In this document: positions 1-6,457 of the stretch, in pieces | How the letters are laid out: each line of letters starts with the position of its first letter | How positions within the stretch are numbered: the first letter of the stretch is position 1 | Assembly: GCA_900557675.1 (NCBI GenBank) | Contig: USTO01000024.1 | Location: forward strand, 1 to 9,502 | Length of the DNA: 9,502 nucleotides | Source: an uncultured Mollicutes bacterium | GTDB taxonomy: Bacteria > Bacillota_I > Bacilli_A > RF39 > UBA660 | Direction of reading: 5' to 3' | The notes under the pieces: generated by a model | What the model was told of the DNA's origin: nothing | The model's input: only the letters and a program-made list of their open reading frames with translations | Database searches by the model: none | Translations under genes and position numbers: made by a program

Positions 1-1854
1 AGGCAAAATGAAATCTTCTATTATATGAGGAATTAGTTTTGTGTTTTTTGTTTCTATGAATTCATTTATCATGTTTGTTATTTTTTGTAGTTCGTTTTGA
101 TGTATTCTGTCTTGATTTATCATGACTATTGGGATGTTAAATTGTTGTGCTGCTTTTAATTGGTTTTCTTCTATTTCTTCTTTTGAACTTGCAAAACTTA
201 TTATATAGCTTGGATTTCTTTTATTTCCAGATGAGGTTGTTCTTTCTATATCTAATTCACTATATCTTCTTGTTGTTTTTATTAATTCGCTGGGTTTCAT
301 ATATTTTGCGCTTTTGTAGGTTTTTGTTACAAAACGATTGTTATCTGACTGTAGATCATATGGGGCCATGTTTACTATTGCTCTGTTTTCAATGTTATCA
401 AATCCCATGATGATACAGTTATGTCTTTTTACTAATGCTAGATTGTTGTTTCCTATGTAACTTGTACATATTCTTTGATTACCAGCGTTTTCTGTTGTAT
501 TCCATTGTTTGAAATAGTCTTCATAATTACCATTTCCTCCGCCATAGGCGTCTAATACTGATACTAACATGTTGAAATTATCTCCTGAGTCATATATAGG
601 GATATTTGTTCCATTATATGTTATAGTAGTATTTGTACTTTTGTTTTTTGGATTAAATAGTGTTTTACTGTATTCTTGGGCTAGGTTTAATTTTATATCT
701 TCTTCGATTATGTCCATATCAATTCTATTTAATTTTTGTTCTTGTTTTGATTTTTGATAGGCTATTTTTAGTATTTCTTCGTTGGAATTTATTATGTTTT
801 TTAATGAGTTTATGTAGTTTATTTTGGGGATATTTTCTTCAGTAGGAAGAAGGTTATTTATGTATAATTCATATTCTGATACTCTTTTTTGTGCTTCATT
901 ATAGTTTAGACTATAGTATGTTTGGAGATAGGCATTTTTTATGGTTTCATTGTTATTATTTAGGGCTCTTTCAAACATTCTATTTAGTTCTTTTTGATAA
1001 TTTTCAGGTGTTATGGTGGTATATTTTATATTTCCATTTGAACTAAGTATGTTATATATGTTGGCAATTTCTTCTTCTGTTAGAGTATCTTTGGTATTTA
1101 TATATTCAGTTAATTGTCTAAGTGATTGTTCTGTTTGTTCTTCTAGTATTTCGTTTAAACTGTAATCTGGGTTTTCTAGATTATCTTTTAAATAGTTGTT
1201 TACTATTTCTATTAAGTCTAATGTTCCTTTTTGGTAACCATTATTTTTATATTGTTTATCAATGTTTTTTATTTCTAGAATTTTTTCTTGAGTTTTGGGG
1301 TATTTTAGTATTTTTTCCATTCCGTCTATGCCTCCGAATGCTTGTAAGATGTTGTTATCTAGTAGTTCCAATGAAGTGGTTATTATGGCTTTGTTATTAC
1401 TTTTTTGTAAGTCTTTTAGGTAAATCATTTTCTTTTTTATGTTTTCTGGATTTTCTTTTAATAGTTTTTCATATGCTGTGATTAGCTCTTTTTTATTTTC
1501 TAAGTTTTGTGTTAAGAATATGAGATTTTCATATTCGTTTTTACAAATATTTATTATGTTTGGATTAATGTTATTGTTATTTATTATTTGTGTTCTTACT
1601 TCTTTTGATGCTTTGGTTAACGTGTATAGAATGTTTGGTGCTTGTATTTTGTTTAAGTCAGTGTTTTGTAATAATTTATCAGTGTTTTCAAATTTACTTA
1701 TTAGGTTTGTTATTACATTTTGTTCATTTTTATATTTTTCTTGGTTGTTTTCTCTTTTTTCTTTGTTGTAGTGGTCGTATAAATCTAATTTTAATGCTTT
1801 TATTATTGTGTCAGTATTTTCTATGTCTTGTAAGCAATTTTCAAACATAATCAT
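1..1854 (-). CDS. Giant helical-repeat protein, downstream part (partial; runs off the left edge)
   Basis: This continues the frame of the preceding minus-strand gene. I read every codon from 1983 to 1 and found no stop. The first possible start is ATG at 1854; there is no in-frame ATG, GTG or TTG between 1983 and 1855, and only a weak AGAAG precedes 1854, so independent initiation is doubtful. The best explanation is one gene of at least 1,094 codons carrying a single nonsense codon. The first two thirds resemble the upstream part: charged helices with another PENIK unit near 1449-1440. The end, from about 600 to 1, changes character: more Gly, Tyr, Thr and Ser, with motifs SGDNFNMLVSVLDAYG (about 588-541), ICTSYIGNNNL, TTRRYSELDIER (about 258-223) and NIPIVMI (about 138-118). 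That looks like a folded, possibly enzymatic domain on a helical stalk. It could be annotated as a pseudogene, or as a separate CDS if the stop proves fixed. Confidence 0.72.
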   Translation of the reverse strand, partial: MIMFENCLQDIENTDTIIKALKLDLYDHYNKEKRENNQEKYKNEQNVITNLISKFENTDKLLQNTDLNKIQAPNILYTLTKASKEVRTQIINNNNINPNIINICKNEYENLIFLTQNLENKKELITAYEKLLKENPENIKKKMIYLKDLQKSNNKAIITTSLELLDNNILQAFGGIDGMEKILKYPKTQEKILEIKNIDKQYKNNGYQKGTLDLIEIVNNYLKDNLENPDYSLNEILEEQTEQSLRQLTEYINTKDTLTEEEIANIYNILSSNGNIKYTTITPENYQKELNRMFERALNNNNETIKNAYLQTYYSLNYNEAQKRVSEYELYINNLLPTEENIPKINYINSLKNIINSNEEILKIAYQKSKQEQKLNRIDMDIIEEDIKLNLAQEYSKTLFNPKNKSTNTTITYNGTNIPIYDSGDNFNMLVSVLDAYGGGNGNYEDYFKQWNTTENAGNQRICTSYIGNNNLALVKRHNCIIMGFDNIENRAIVNMAPYDLQSDNNRFVTKTYKSAKYMKPSELIKTTRRYSELDIERTTSSGNKRNPSYIISFASSKEEIEENQLKAAQQFNIPIVMINQDRIHQNELQKITNMINEFIETKNTKLIPHIIEDFILP

Positions 1855-1983
1855 TTTTTCTTCTTTGTTTTTACTATAAATGGCTTGGATTATTTCTAGT
1901 TTTTTGTCTTCAGATAGTTCTTTAAAATATTTTGAAAATTCTTCTGTAATACTTTTTGGTGGAGTTGACCAATTATTGTATGA

Positions 1984-1986
1984 TTA
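1984..1986 (-). other. In-frame TAA splitting the giant reading frame
   Basis: The codons around it are ATT TAT TAA TCA TAC. The triplets on both sides share one frame, so a single base substitution (for example from CAA, AAA or GAA) would account for it. No second lesion was found in the 661 following codons. TAA is the least leaky stop in bacteria and I see no readthrough structure, so a recent nonsense mutation or a consensus error is more likely than recoding. Confidence 0.85.
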
Positions 1987-3282
1987 ATAAATTTTTTGAA
2001 TCATATCTAGGTAATCATCTTTTAGTTGTTCTGCTAATTTAAATTTGTTATAAAATATGTCTGGTTGTCCTGTGTTCGTTATATAGTTTTCATTAGTTAA
2101 TACTTCTTTTTTATCATTGTCATTCATTAATGTAAATAATTGTATTCTTGTAGGGTTTACGTTATATCTATCATATATGCCATAGTTATTCTTTTCTTCA
2201 TTTGATAGTGTGCTTACTATAAATAGTTTTTTTAGAAGTTTTTGATCGTATTTATCGTTATTTAGGTAGTCTTTTACTATGGTTGGTGGTATTTCTATAT
2301 TTTCATTCATAAAATTATTTATTTTTTCATCTGTTATTATAAAGTTTCTGTATGTTTTTTGTGCATCTTTTGATAGATTGTTGTATAGTGGAAGAATTTT
2401 ATTTATAAATTCATATGTGTCATATATAGGTAAATTTTCTATAACTTTTTCTTTTTTCATGTTATCTGTTATAAATGAAAAGTTATTTGTTTTATCTATT
2501 ATTTTTATGCATTTTGTTTCATCTTTTAAGATTGCATTATCTATTTCGTTTTCTAAATTTTCTATATTAACTAGGTTTTTTATTTTTTCTTTTATGTCAT
2601 TATTTTTTATATTTGTAATTCTGTTATAAATTGCATAACATGGGGTAGTACTTATATCTCTGATCCGATACTTATTTTCATATAAGTCATAGTGTATTTT
2701 ACTATAGTATTCAAGAAATTGTTTGTTATTTTGAAATAGGGTGTATATTTCTTCGTCTTGGAATGTGTCTAGTAGTTGTGGTGTTATAGATGCAATATAG
2801 TCTAGTTTTTCTTTTAAGGCTTTTACTCTTAAGTTTTCTGGGATAGATAGTATGTCTTTTAGTGTGGTTTCATAATTAATGTTTGTATATTTTTCTAGCA
2901 TTTCATTTTGATTTGATTCGTCTTTTAAGTTATTTATTAGGTTGTATGCTACGGATTTGTCTTTTATTAGTTCATCTTTTAGAATTGTGTATTTTATGTT
3001 TTCTGATAATTCTTGAATTTTTTCATTGTTTAAATTTTCAATATCAATATATTTTTGAATCATGTTTATTTTTGTGTCTTGGATGTTTAGACTTTCTATG
3101 AGTTCATAGTTCTTTTGCGATGATGTTAATAAGTTATTTTCTAGAATTATAATTTTTATGTTTTCTGGAATTGTGGTTATTATGTTTGTGTTTTTTGAGT
3201 TATTTATTGTTTCTGCTATTTTTTTGGCTTTTCGTAGATTATATTTGTTTTGAATATTTGATATTAAAGAGTTATTGTTCAT
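1984..3282 (-). CDS. Giant helical-repeat protein of unknown function, upstream part ending at an in-frame TAA
   Basis: I do not recognise this 432-residue product. It is rich in Asn, Lys, Ile, Glu and Leu, with no signal peptide, membrane segment or cysteine pattern, and reads as an all-helical, probably cytoplasmic scaffold. Residues about 38, 92 and 147 each begin a similar unit of about 54 residues opening with IPENIK, LSENIK or IPENLR, then a leucine-rich helix and a Y-x-LI-like helix, so a HEAT-like solenoid is a reasonable inference. The frame is open up to a GTG at 3291, but I prefer the ATG at 3282 because AAGGAAG lies eight bases before it, while it would abut the GTG. The gene is divergent from the SDR gene and has its own extended -10 promoter. 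The frame continues open for 661 codons beyond the TAA at 1984-1986, so this is probably the front of one longer gene that is now broken. Coding confidence is high; function is unknown. Confidence 0.8.
   Translation of the reverse strand: MNNNSLISNIQNKYNLRKAKKIAETINNSKNTNIITTIPENIKIIILENNLLTSSQKNYELIESLNIQDTKINMIQKYIDIENLNNEKIQELSENIKYTILKDELIKDKSVAYNLINNLKDESNQNEMLEKYTNINYETTLKDILSIPENLRVKALKEKLDYIASITPQLLDTFQDEEIYTLFQNNKQFLEYYSKIHYDLYENKYRIRDISTTPCYAIYNRITNIKNNDIKEKIKNLVNIENLENEIDNAILKDETKCIKIIDKTNNFSFITDNMKKEKVIENLPIYDTYEFINKILPLYNNLSKDAQKTYRNFIITDEKINNFMNENIEIPPTIVKDYLNNDKYDQKLLKKLFIVSTLSNEEKNNYGIYDRYNVNPTRIQLFTLMNDNDKKEVLTNENYITNTGQPDIFYNKFKLAEQLKDDYLDMIQKIY
2685..3171 (-). repeat. Three degenerate tandem units of about 54 residues within the giant protein
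   Basis: Units begin near 3171 (IPENIK), 3009 (LSENIK) and 2844 (IPENLR). Each opens with a [IL][PS]EN[IL][KR] turn and a helix ending in L-[KE]-x-x-L; the first two continue with Y-x-LI-x-x-L and an M-[IL]-[QE]-K-Y helix. They are diverged at the DNA level, so this is an old protein repeat and not a recent duplication. A related NPENIKKK unit occurs beyond the TAA near 1449. Confidence 0.5.
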
Positions 3283-3310
3283 TTGTATCACTTCCTTATT
3301 TTATAAGTTT

Positions 3311-3339
3311 ATTATAACAAAGATTTTTCTTCTTTTGAA
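3311..3339 (-). promoter_or_regulatory. Promoter of the giant minus-strand gene
   Basis: Read on the minus strand, TATAAT lies at 3316-3311 and is preceded by TG one base upstream (3319-3318), making an extended -10. A weak -35, TTCAAA, lies at 3339-3334 with a 17-base spacer. Transcription would start near 3304, leaving a leader of about 20 bases that contains the AAGGAAG ribosome binding site at 3298-3292. Confidence 0.6.
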
Positions 3340-3342
3340 GAA
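3327..3342. promoter_or_regulatory. Small perfect inverted repeat between the divergent promoters
   Basis: TTCTTC, a four-base TTTT centre and GAAGAA form a six-base palindrome over the -35 region of the minus-strand promoter. It lies between the two divergent -10 boxes and could be an operator. In DNA this AT-rich it may equally be chance. Confidence 0.25.
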
Positions 3343-3356
3343 TATTATCTTGTTTC

Positions 3357-3384
3357 TTGATTTACTATGTATTTTTGTTATAAT
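3357..3384 (+). promoter_or_regulatory. Promoter of the SDR-truA unit
   Basis: TTGATT at 3357-3362, a 16-base spacer and TATAAT at 3379-3384, with TG at 3376-3377 as an extended -10. Transcription would begin near 3391, giving a very short leader of about 13 bases before the ATG at 3404. Confidence 0.7.
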
Positions 3385-3403
3385 AGAAGTGGAGTTGGTG
3401 ATT

Positions 3404-4159
3404 ATGAAGGCACTTATTACTGGAGCTTCATCTGGTATAGGAAAAGATATGGCTATATATCTTAGTGAATGTGGTTTTGATCTTATTTTGTGTGGCAGGA
3501 ATAAGGAATCTCTTGAACAGTTACAATCTTCTTTGAAGACTAAGGTTAAGATTATTATTATTGATCTTGCTGATGAGAAGAAGGTTAAAGATCTTTATAT
3601 GGTTACTAGGAGTGAGAATATTGATGTTCTTATTAATAATGCTGGTTTTGGTCTTTTTGGGGATTATAATTCTTGTGATTTGCTTACTGAGCTTAAGATG
3701 ATTGATGTTAATGTGAGGGCTGTTCATATTTTAACACGTATGTTTCTTAAGGATATGGTTAAGAGGAATAAGGGATGTATATTGAATGTTGCTAGTAGTG
3801 CTGGTTTACTTCGTGGTGGGCCTCTTATGAGTACTTATTATGCTACTAAGAGTTATGTTACTTCTTTTACTCTTGCTATTTCTGAGGAACTTCGTCGTAA
3901 TAAATCTAATGTTAAGATTGGAGTTTTGTGTCCCGGTCCTGTTAAGACTAATTTTAATAATGTAGCTGGTGTTAAGTTTACTGTTTCTTCTTTATCATCT
4001 GGTTATGTTGCTAGATATGCTGTTGATAAGTTTTTGAGATCTGGTAAGACTGTTATTGTACCTGGTTTTAGTGTTAGGATGGGGTTGTTTTTTAGTAGGT
4101 TTTTATCTATTAAGAGTCTTCTTAGGGTTACTTATAAGATTCAAAGGAGAAAGAAATGA
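3404..4159 (+). CDS. Short-chain dehydrogenase/reductase (SDR), NAD(P)-dependent
   Basis: This is a 251-residue classical SDR of normal family length. The Rossmann nucleotide-binding turn TGASSGIG covers residues 6-13, followed by NNAG at 78-81. Asn103, Ser131, Tyr145 and Lys149 (in YYATK) fit the catalytic tetrad, and PGPVKT near 177-182 is the usual post-active-site loop. Arg32 in the CGRNKE segment after strand 2 suggests possible NADP preference, as inferred from position. The substrate cannot be read from the sequence; relatives act on short-chain alcohols, hydroxy acids or lipid intermediates. The frame is open back to 3275, but ATG 3404 is chosen because it begins the MKALITGASS fold and lies just after the promoter and a GGAG/GGTGAT Shine-Dalgarno. 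The tail is basic (KIQRRKK). The last four bases overlap truA, so the two are co-transcribed. Family assignment is secure; specific role unknown. Confidence 0.92.
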   Translation: MKALITGASSGIGKDMAIYLSECGFDLILCGRNKESLEQLQSSLKTKVKIIIIDLADEKKVKDLYMVTRSENIDVLINNAGFGLFGDYNSCDLLTELKMIDVNVRAVHILTRMFLKDMVKRNKGCILNVASSAGLLRGGPLMSTYYATKSYVTSFTLAISEELRRNKSNVKIGVLCPGPVKTNFNNVAGVKFTVSSLSSGYVARYAVDKFLRSGKTVIVPGFSVRMGLFFSRFLSIKSLLRVTYKIQRRKK

Positions 4160-4884
4160 GATATTTTATTAAGTTTTCTTATGATGGCTCTTGTTTTTAT
4201 GGTTTTCAAAGGCAAATTGGTTTAAAGACTGTTCAGGGTGTTATAGAGGATGCTTTGCTATCTCTTAATGGTAGTATGGTTAATTTATGTGCTTCTGGGC
4301 GTACTGATAAGGGTGTTCATGCTCTTTGTCAGTGTGCTCATTTTGATTTAGATATTGATGTCAAAGAATATAATCTTAAGAAGTATTTGAATAATTGTTT
4401 TGAAGGGGAGATTCATGTTTTTTCTTTGGAAAAGGTTTCTGATGAGTTTCATGCAAGATATGATGTTAAGAGTAAGATATATAGTTATTATATAAATATG
4501 GGGGAGTTTTCTCCAGTTTCTCGTAATTATGTTTATCAGCTTTGTGAGGAGCTTGATGTTTCTTTGATGAAAAGTGCTTCTTTGTGTCTTTTAGGAAAGC
4601 ATGATTTTAGATCTTTTTGTACTGATGAAAAGAATAAGGATAATTGTGTTAGGACTATATATAGTATTGATTTTGATGTTTCACATGGTGTTTTAAAGAT
4701 TACTTTTTGTGGAGATGGTTTTCTTAGAAAAATGATTAGGAATATTGTTGCTATTTTGATAGATATTGGTTTAGGTAAGAGGAATGCGTCTTTTTTGAAA
4801 GAGGTTCTTAATAATAAGTCTAGAACTGGTAATTTGAAGTGTGTTTCTGGATGCGGTTTATATTTGGAGAAAGTGATTTATTGA
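4156..4884 (+). CDS. truA: tRNA pseudouridine synthase A
   Basis: TruA converts uridines 38, 39 and 40 of the tRNA anticodon arm to pseudouridine, acting in the cytoplasm as a homodimer. The 242-residue product has the family's usual length and motifs: an opening FIKFSYDG strand, FYGFQRQ at residues 14-20, and the catalytic loop GRTDKGVHA at 48-56 with nucleophile Asp51. Later come FHARYD, HDFRSFC near 149-155 and FLRKMIRNIV around 190-199. All expected catalytic-core features are present. The ATG overlaps the SDR stop as ATGA, and AAAGGAG lies six bases before it, so translation is probably coupled. In many Firmicutes truA follows the ECF transporter genes and precedes rplM-rpsI; here an SDR precedes it and two unknown genes separate it from rplM. 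I see no hairpin terminator after it, only a T-rich tract. Confidence 0.96.
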   Translation: MRYFIKFSYDGSCFYGFQRQIGLKTVQGVIEDALLSLNGSMVNLCASGRTDKGVHALCQCAHFDLDIDVKEYNLKKYLNNCFEGEIHVFSLEKVSDEFHARYDVKSKIYSYYINMGEFSPVSRNYVYQLCEELDVSLMKSASLCLLGKHDFRSFCTDEKNKDNCVRTIYSIDFDVSHGVLKITFCGDGFLRKMIRNIVAILIDIGLGKRNASFLKEVLNNKSRTGNLKCVSGCGLYLEKVIY

Positions 4885-4912
4885 TTGCTTTTTCTTTTTT
4901 CGGTGTTATAAT
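4885..4912 (+). promoter_or_regulatory. Promoter of the unknown paralogue pair
   Basis: TTGCTT at 4885-4890, a 16-base T-rich spacer and TATAAT at 4907-4912, with TG at 4904-4905 making an extended -10. The TGTTATAAT core is identical to those at 3311 (minus) and 3376 (plus). Transcription would start near 4919, with GAGGTGAT at 4931-4938 as the ribosome binding site. Confidence 0.68.
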
Positions 4913-4944
4913 AGTGATTAGTTTTTGTAAGAGGTGATTTGTTT

Positions 4945-5622
4945 ATGGATTGTTTAGATAATAGAGATGTTTGTTTGAATAGATTTGTTAGTAGTGTTGA
5001 GTGTTTAAAGGCCCAGAGGGAGATTCTTGATTATTTCAATGAGATGTTATGTTTTTATCCTTATGCTAAGGAATCTTTTGATAATTATGCATATCAGCTT
5101 AGTGTTGATAAGTATTATAGGGGTAATACTTTTAAGAATCTTTTTAAGTCTATGGTTTCAAGTGCTGTTTTCATGAAGGTTTCTGAACTTATTCTTGATG
5201 TTTCTGTGCCTTTTTTACAAAGTGTTTTTCTTGCTACGATTGCTACGTATGTTGGATTTCGTTTGTTTCAACTTGATAATAATACACAGTATGATAATAT
5301 GTCTTTTTCTAAGGAGGATATTTCTAGTAGTTTTGATTTTACTGAGGAGATGTTAACTGATATTTTAAATCTTTTTAATGTATCGTATGCTGATTATGTT
5401 AGTTTGACTGGTAATACTGATATTTCTTATATTAAGGATATTTTTGATAGGAATTCTAATTATATTGCTTCTAAGAAGGAAGAGGGTGTTTTTTTGGATG
5501 ATTTTGATTATGATAGTGTTATTTTTATGTTTGATGATTTGTTTGGTGAAAATGGTCTTGATTCTTGTTTAGATGTTTTTTATTCTCATTATTCTGGTGA
5601 TAGGAGTAAGGTTAGGAAATGA
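4945..5622 (+). CDS. Unknown protein, first member of a tandem paralogue pair, possibly membrane-associated
   Basis: I do not recognise the family. The 225-residue product starts with a Cys- and Asp-containing head, then KAQREILDYFNEM at residues 22-34. A hydrophobic stretch lies at about 69-108, with VGFRLFQ at its end (103-109), and may form one or two membrane or amphipathic helices. The C-terminal half is acidic, with NSNYI at 170-174, DDFDYD at 185-190 and a short basic end (SKVRK). The same landmarks occur in the same order in the next gene. ATG 4945 is chosen over an upstream TTG at 4939 because the Shine-Dalgarno AGGTG ends nine bases before the ATG and the rest of it abuts the TTG. 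Codon use (T-ending, GAT, TTT) matches the flanking SDR and truA genes, so nothing points to recent transfer. It has its own promoter and probably forms an operon with its paralogue. Confidence 0.8.
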   Translation: MDCLDNRDVCLNRFVSSVECLKAQREILDYFNEMLCFYPYAKESFDNYAYQLSVDKYYRGNTFKNLFKSMVSSAVFMKVSELILDVSVPFLQSVFLATIATYVGFRLFQLDNNTQYDNMSFSKEDISSSFDFTEEMLTDILNLFNVSYADYVSLTGNTDISYIKDIFDRNSNYIASKKEEGVFLDDFDYDSVIFMFDDLFGENGLDSCLDVFYSHYSGDRSKVRK

Positions 5623-5631
5623 GGCGTTTTT

Positions 5632-6303
5632 GTGAATAGTTTTTATGATGATAAGTATTCTTTGTTATGTCAAAGAGAAATTTTAGATATTTTGAATGAT
5701 ATTTGTGAGGTTTATGGTGAGATAGAGTCTTTGTGTGATAATATGATTGATAATAAGAGTTATGTTGGTAAGTTTTTGTTATCTTCTGGTATTAATACTT
5801 TGAAGGCTTGTGCTGGTTCTGTTTTAGCACTTTTGGCTTCAGAGGAAATTATTGGTTATGATTCTAGTTCTATTCAAAGAATTGTTGCTATTTCTACTGC
5901 TTCACTTGTTGGTTTTTCTTTGTTTCAAAGATCTAGTAGGAAGGCTTTTACTAAGGATATGTTGGAGAAGAATTTTGTTTTTGATAATAGTATTAATCGT
6001 TATTTTGATAGGCTTTCTGGGGATTTTATGGGCCTTTGTGATTGTGTTTCTCGTTTTGTTTCTAATTCTTCTTATACTTTGGATGAGTTTATAAGTGATG
6101 ATGTTATTGGATTTATGTTTAAGAATAATTCTTGTTATATTGAGAAGAAGAAGTCTTTGTGTGAATATGATTTTGATTATGGTTATGATAGGGTTAATGA
6201 TGTGTTTAGTTCTTGTTTTAAGAATGTTTCTGGTGTTAATGATTATCTTAAGAGGACTTTTAGTGATAGGTCTTTTGATGGTAATTTGGTTAGAAGGCGA
6301 TAG
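5632..6303 (+). CDS. Unknown protein, second member of a tandem paralogue pair, possibly membrane-associated
   Basis: This 223-residue product shares the plan of the preceding gene: CQREILDILND at residues 13-23, two hydrophobic segments at about 56-74 and 83-98 closing with VGFSLFQ (93-99), NSCYI at 166-170, an acidic YDFDYGYD stretch near 179-186 and a basic end (RRR). Identity outside these landmarks is low, so the duplication is old. The hydrophobic segments are better separated here, which favours a membrane hairpin, though amphipathic packing is possible. The start is GTG at 5632, supported by GAGG at 5621-5624 overlapping the previous stop codon seven bases away; no better start gives the full QREILD region. 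The nine-base gap implies co-transcription and translational coupling. Function is unknown and no catalytic motif is visible. Confidence 0.8.
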   Translation: MNSFYDDKYSLLCQREILDILNDICEVYGEIESLCDNMIDNKSYVGKFLLSSGINTLKACAGSVLALLASEEIIGYDSSSIQRIVAISTASLVGFSLFQRSSRKAFTKDMLEKNFVFDNSINRYFDRLSGDFMGLCDCVSRFVSNSSYTLDEFISDDVIGFMFKNNSCYIEKKKSLCEYDFDYGYDRVNDVFSSCFKNVSGVNDYLKRTFSDRSFDGNLVRRR

Positions 6304-6349
6304 TTTTTTGTTTTTTATGAGAAAATGTATAAAAAGTACTTCTAATTTA
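6304..6349 (+). other. T-rich spacer between the paralogue pair and the rplM promoter
   Basis: Two T runs follow the TAG stop (6304-6309 and 6311-6316), but no GC-containing stem precedes them, so I do not call an intrinsic terminator. No gene is visible here. Confidence 0.4.
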
Positions 6350-6378
6350 TTGACTTTTGATATAGTTTTTAGTATAAT
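6350..6378 (+). promoter_or_regulatory. Consensus housekeeping promoter of rplM-rpsI
   Basis: TTGACT at 6350-6355, a 17-base spacer and TATAAT at 6373-6378. This is the closest match to the vegetative sigma consensus in the window, as expected for ribosomal proteins. Unlike most of the other promoters here it has no TG extended -10. The predicted start near 6385 leaves a leader of about 73 bases. Confidence 0.85.
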
Positions 6379-6390
6379 TTTAGTCGGTAC

Positions 6391-6451
6391 ATTTTTCTTA
6401 TATAGCCCATTTTATAGGACTTGGGAAATCCTATAAAGATAAGAAAGGAAG
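6391..6451 (+). ncRNA. L13 ribosomal-protein leader RNA (predicted autoregulatory element)
   Basis: The leader before rplM can fold into two stacked perfect stems: TTTCTTAT (6394-6401) with ATAAGAAA (6439-6446), and TTTATAGGA (6411-6419) with TCCTATAAA (6429-6437). The nine-base loop CTTGGGAAA carries TGGG (6422-6425), which can pair with CCCA (6406-6409) in the internal bulge as a pseudoknot. Two further G-U pairs extend the outer stem into the GG of the Shine-Dalgarno AAGGAAG (6445-6451), so folding would hide the ribosome binding site. An L13 leader family is known from low-GC Gram-positives. Identity is inferred from position and folding, and L13 itself is the likely ligand. Confidence 0.75.
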
Positions 6452-6457
6452 ATTTTT

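Noticed and set aside
147..1850. Several plus-strand reading frames of 60-120 codons in the left third
   Set aside because: They are Leu/Phe-rich translations of the complement of the minus-strand giant gene, lack ribosome sites, and overlap each other and a continuous minus-strand frame.
3283..3291. GTG start at 3291 for the giant minus-strand gene
   Set aside because: The AAGGAAG ribosome site would directly abut this GTG, while the ATG at 3282 has ideal spacing.
3275..3403. Extension of the SDR gene 43 codons upstream
   Set aside because: The extra region contains the promoter and reaches into the divergent gene; the SDR fold begins at ATG 3404 with MKALITGASS.
3521..3727. Minus-strand reading frames opposite the SDR, Abi_2 and HtrA genes
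   Set aside because: They lie opposite genes of well-recognised families, have low-complexity Asn/Ile/Leu/Thr products and no ribosome sites.
4885..4906. Possible terminator after truA in the T-rich tract
   Set aside because: No stem precedes the T residues, and the tract is better explained as the spacer of the following promoter.
4939..4944. TTG start at 4939 for the first paralogue
   Set aside because: The Shine-Dalgarno GAGGTGAT runs right up to the TTG; ATG at 4945 is better spaced.
5852..6436. Hydrophobic plus-strand frames overlapping the second paralogue and the rplM leader
   Set aside because: They are out-of-frame readings of the second paralogue, have no ribosome sites, and one runs through the rplM promoter and leader.
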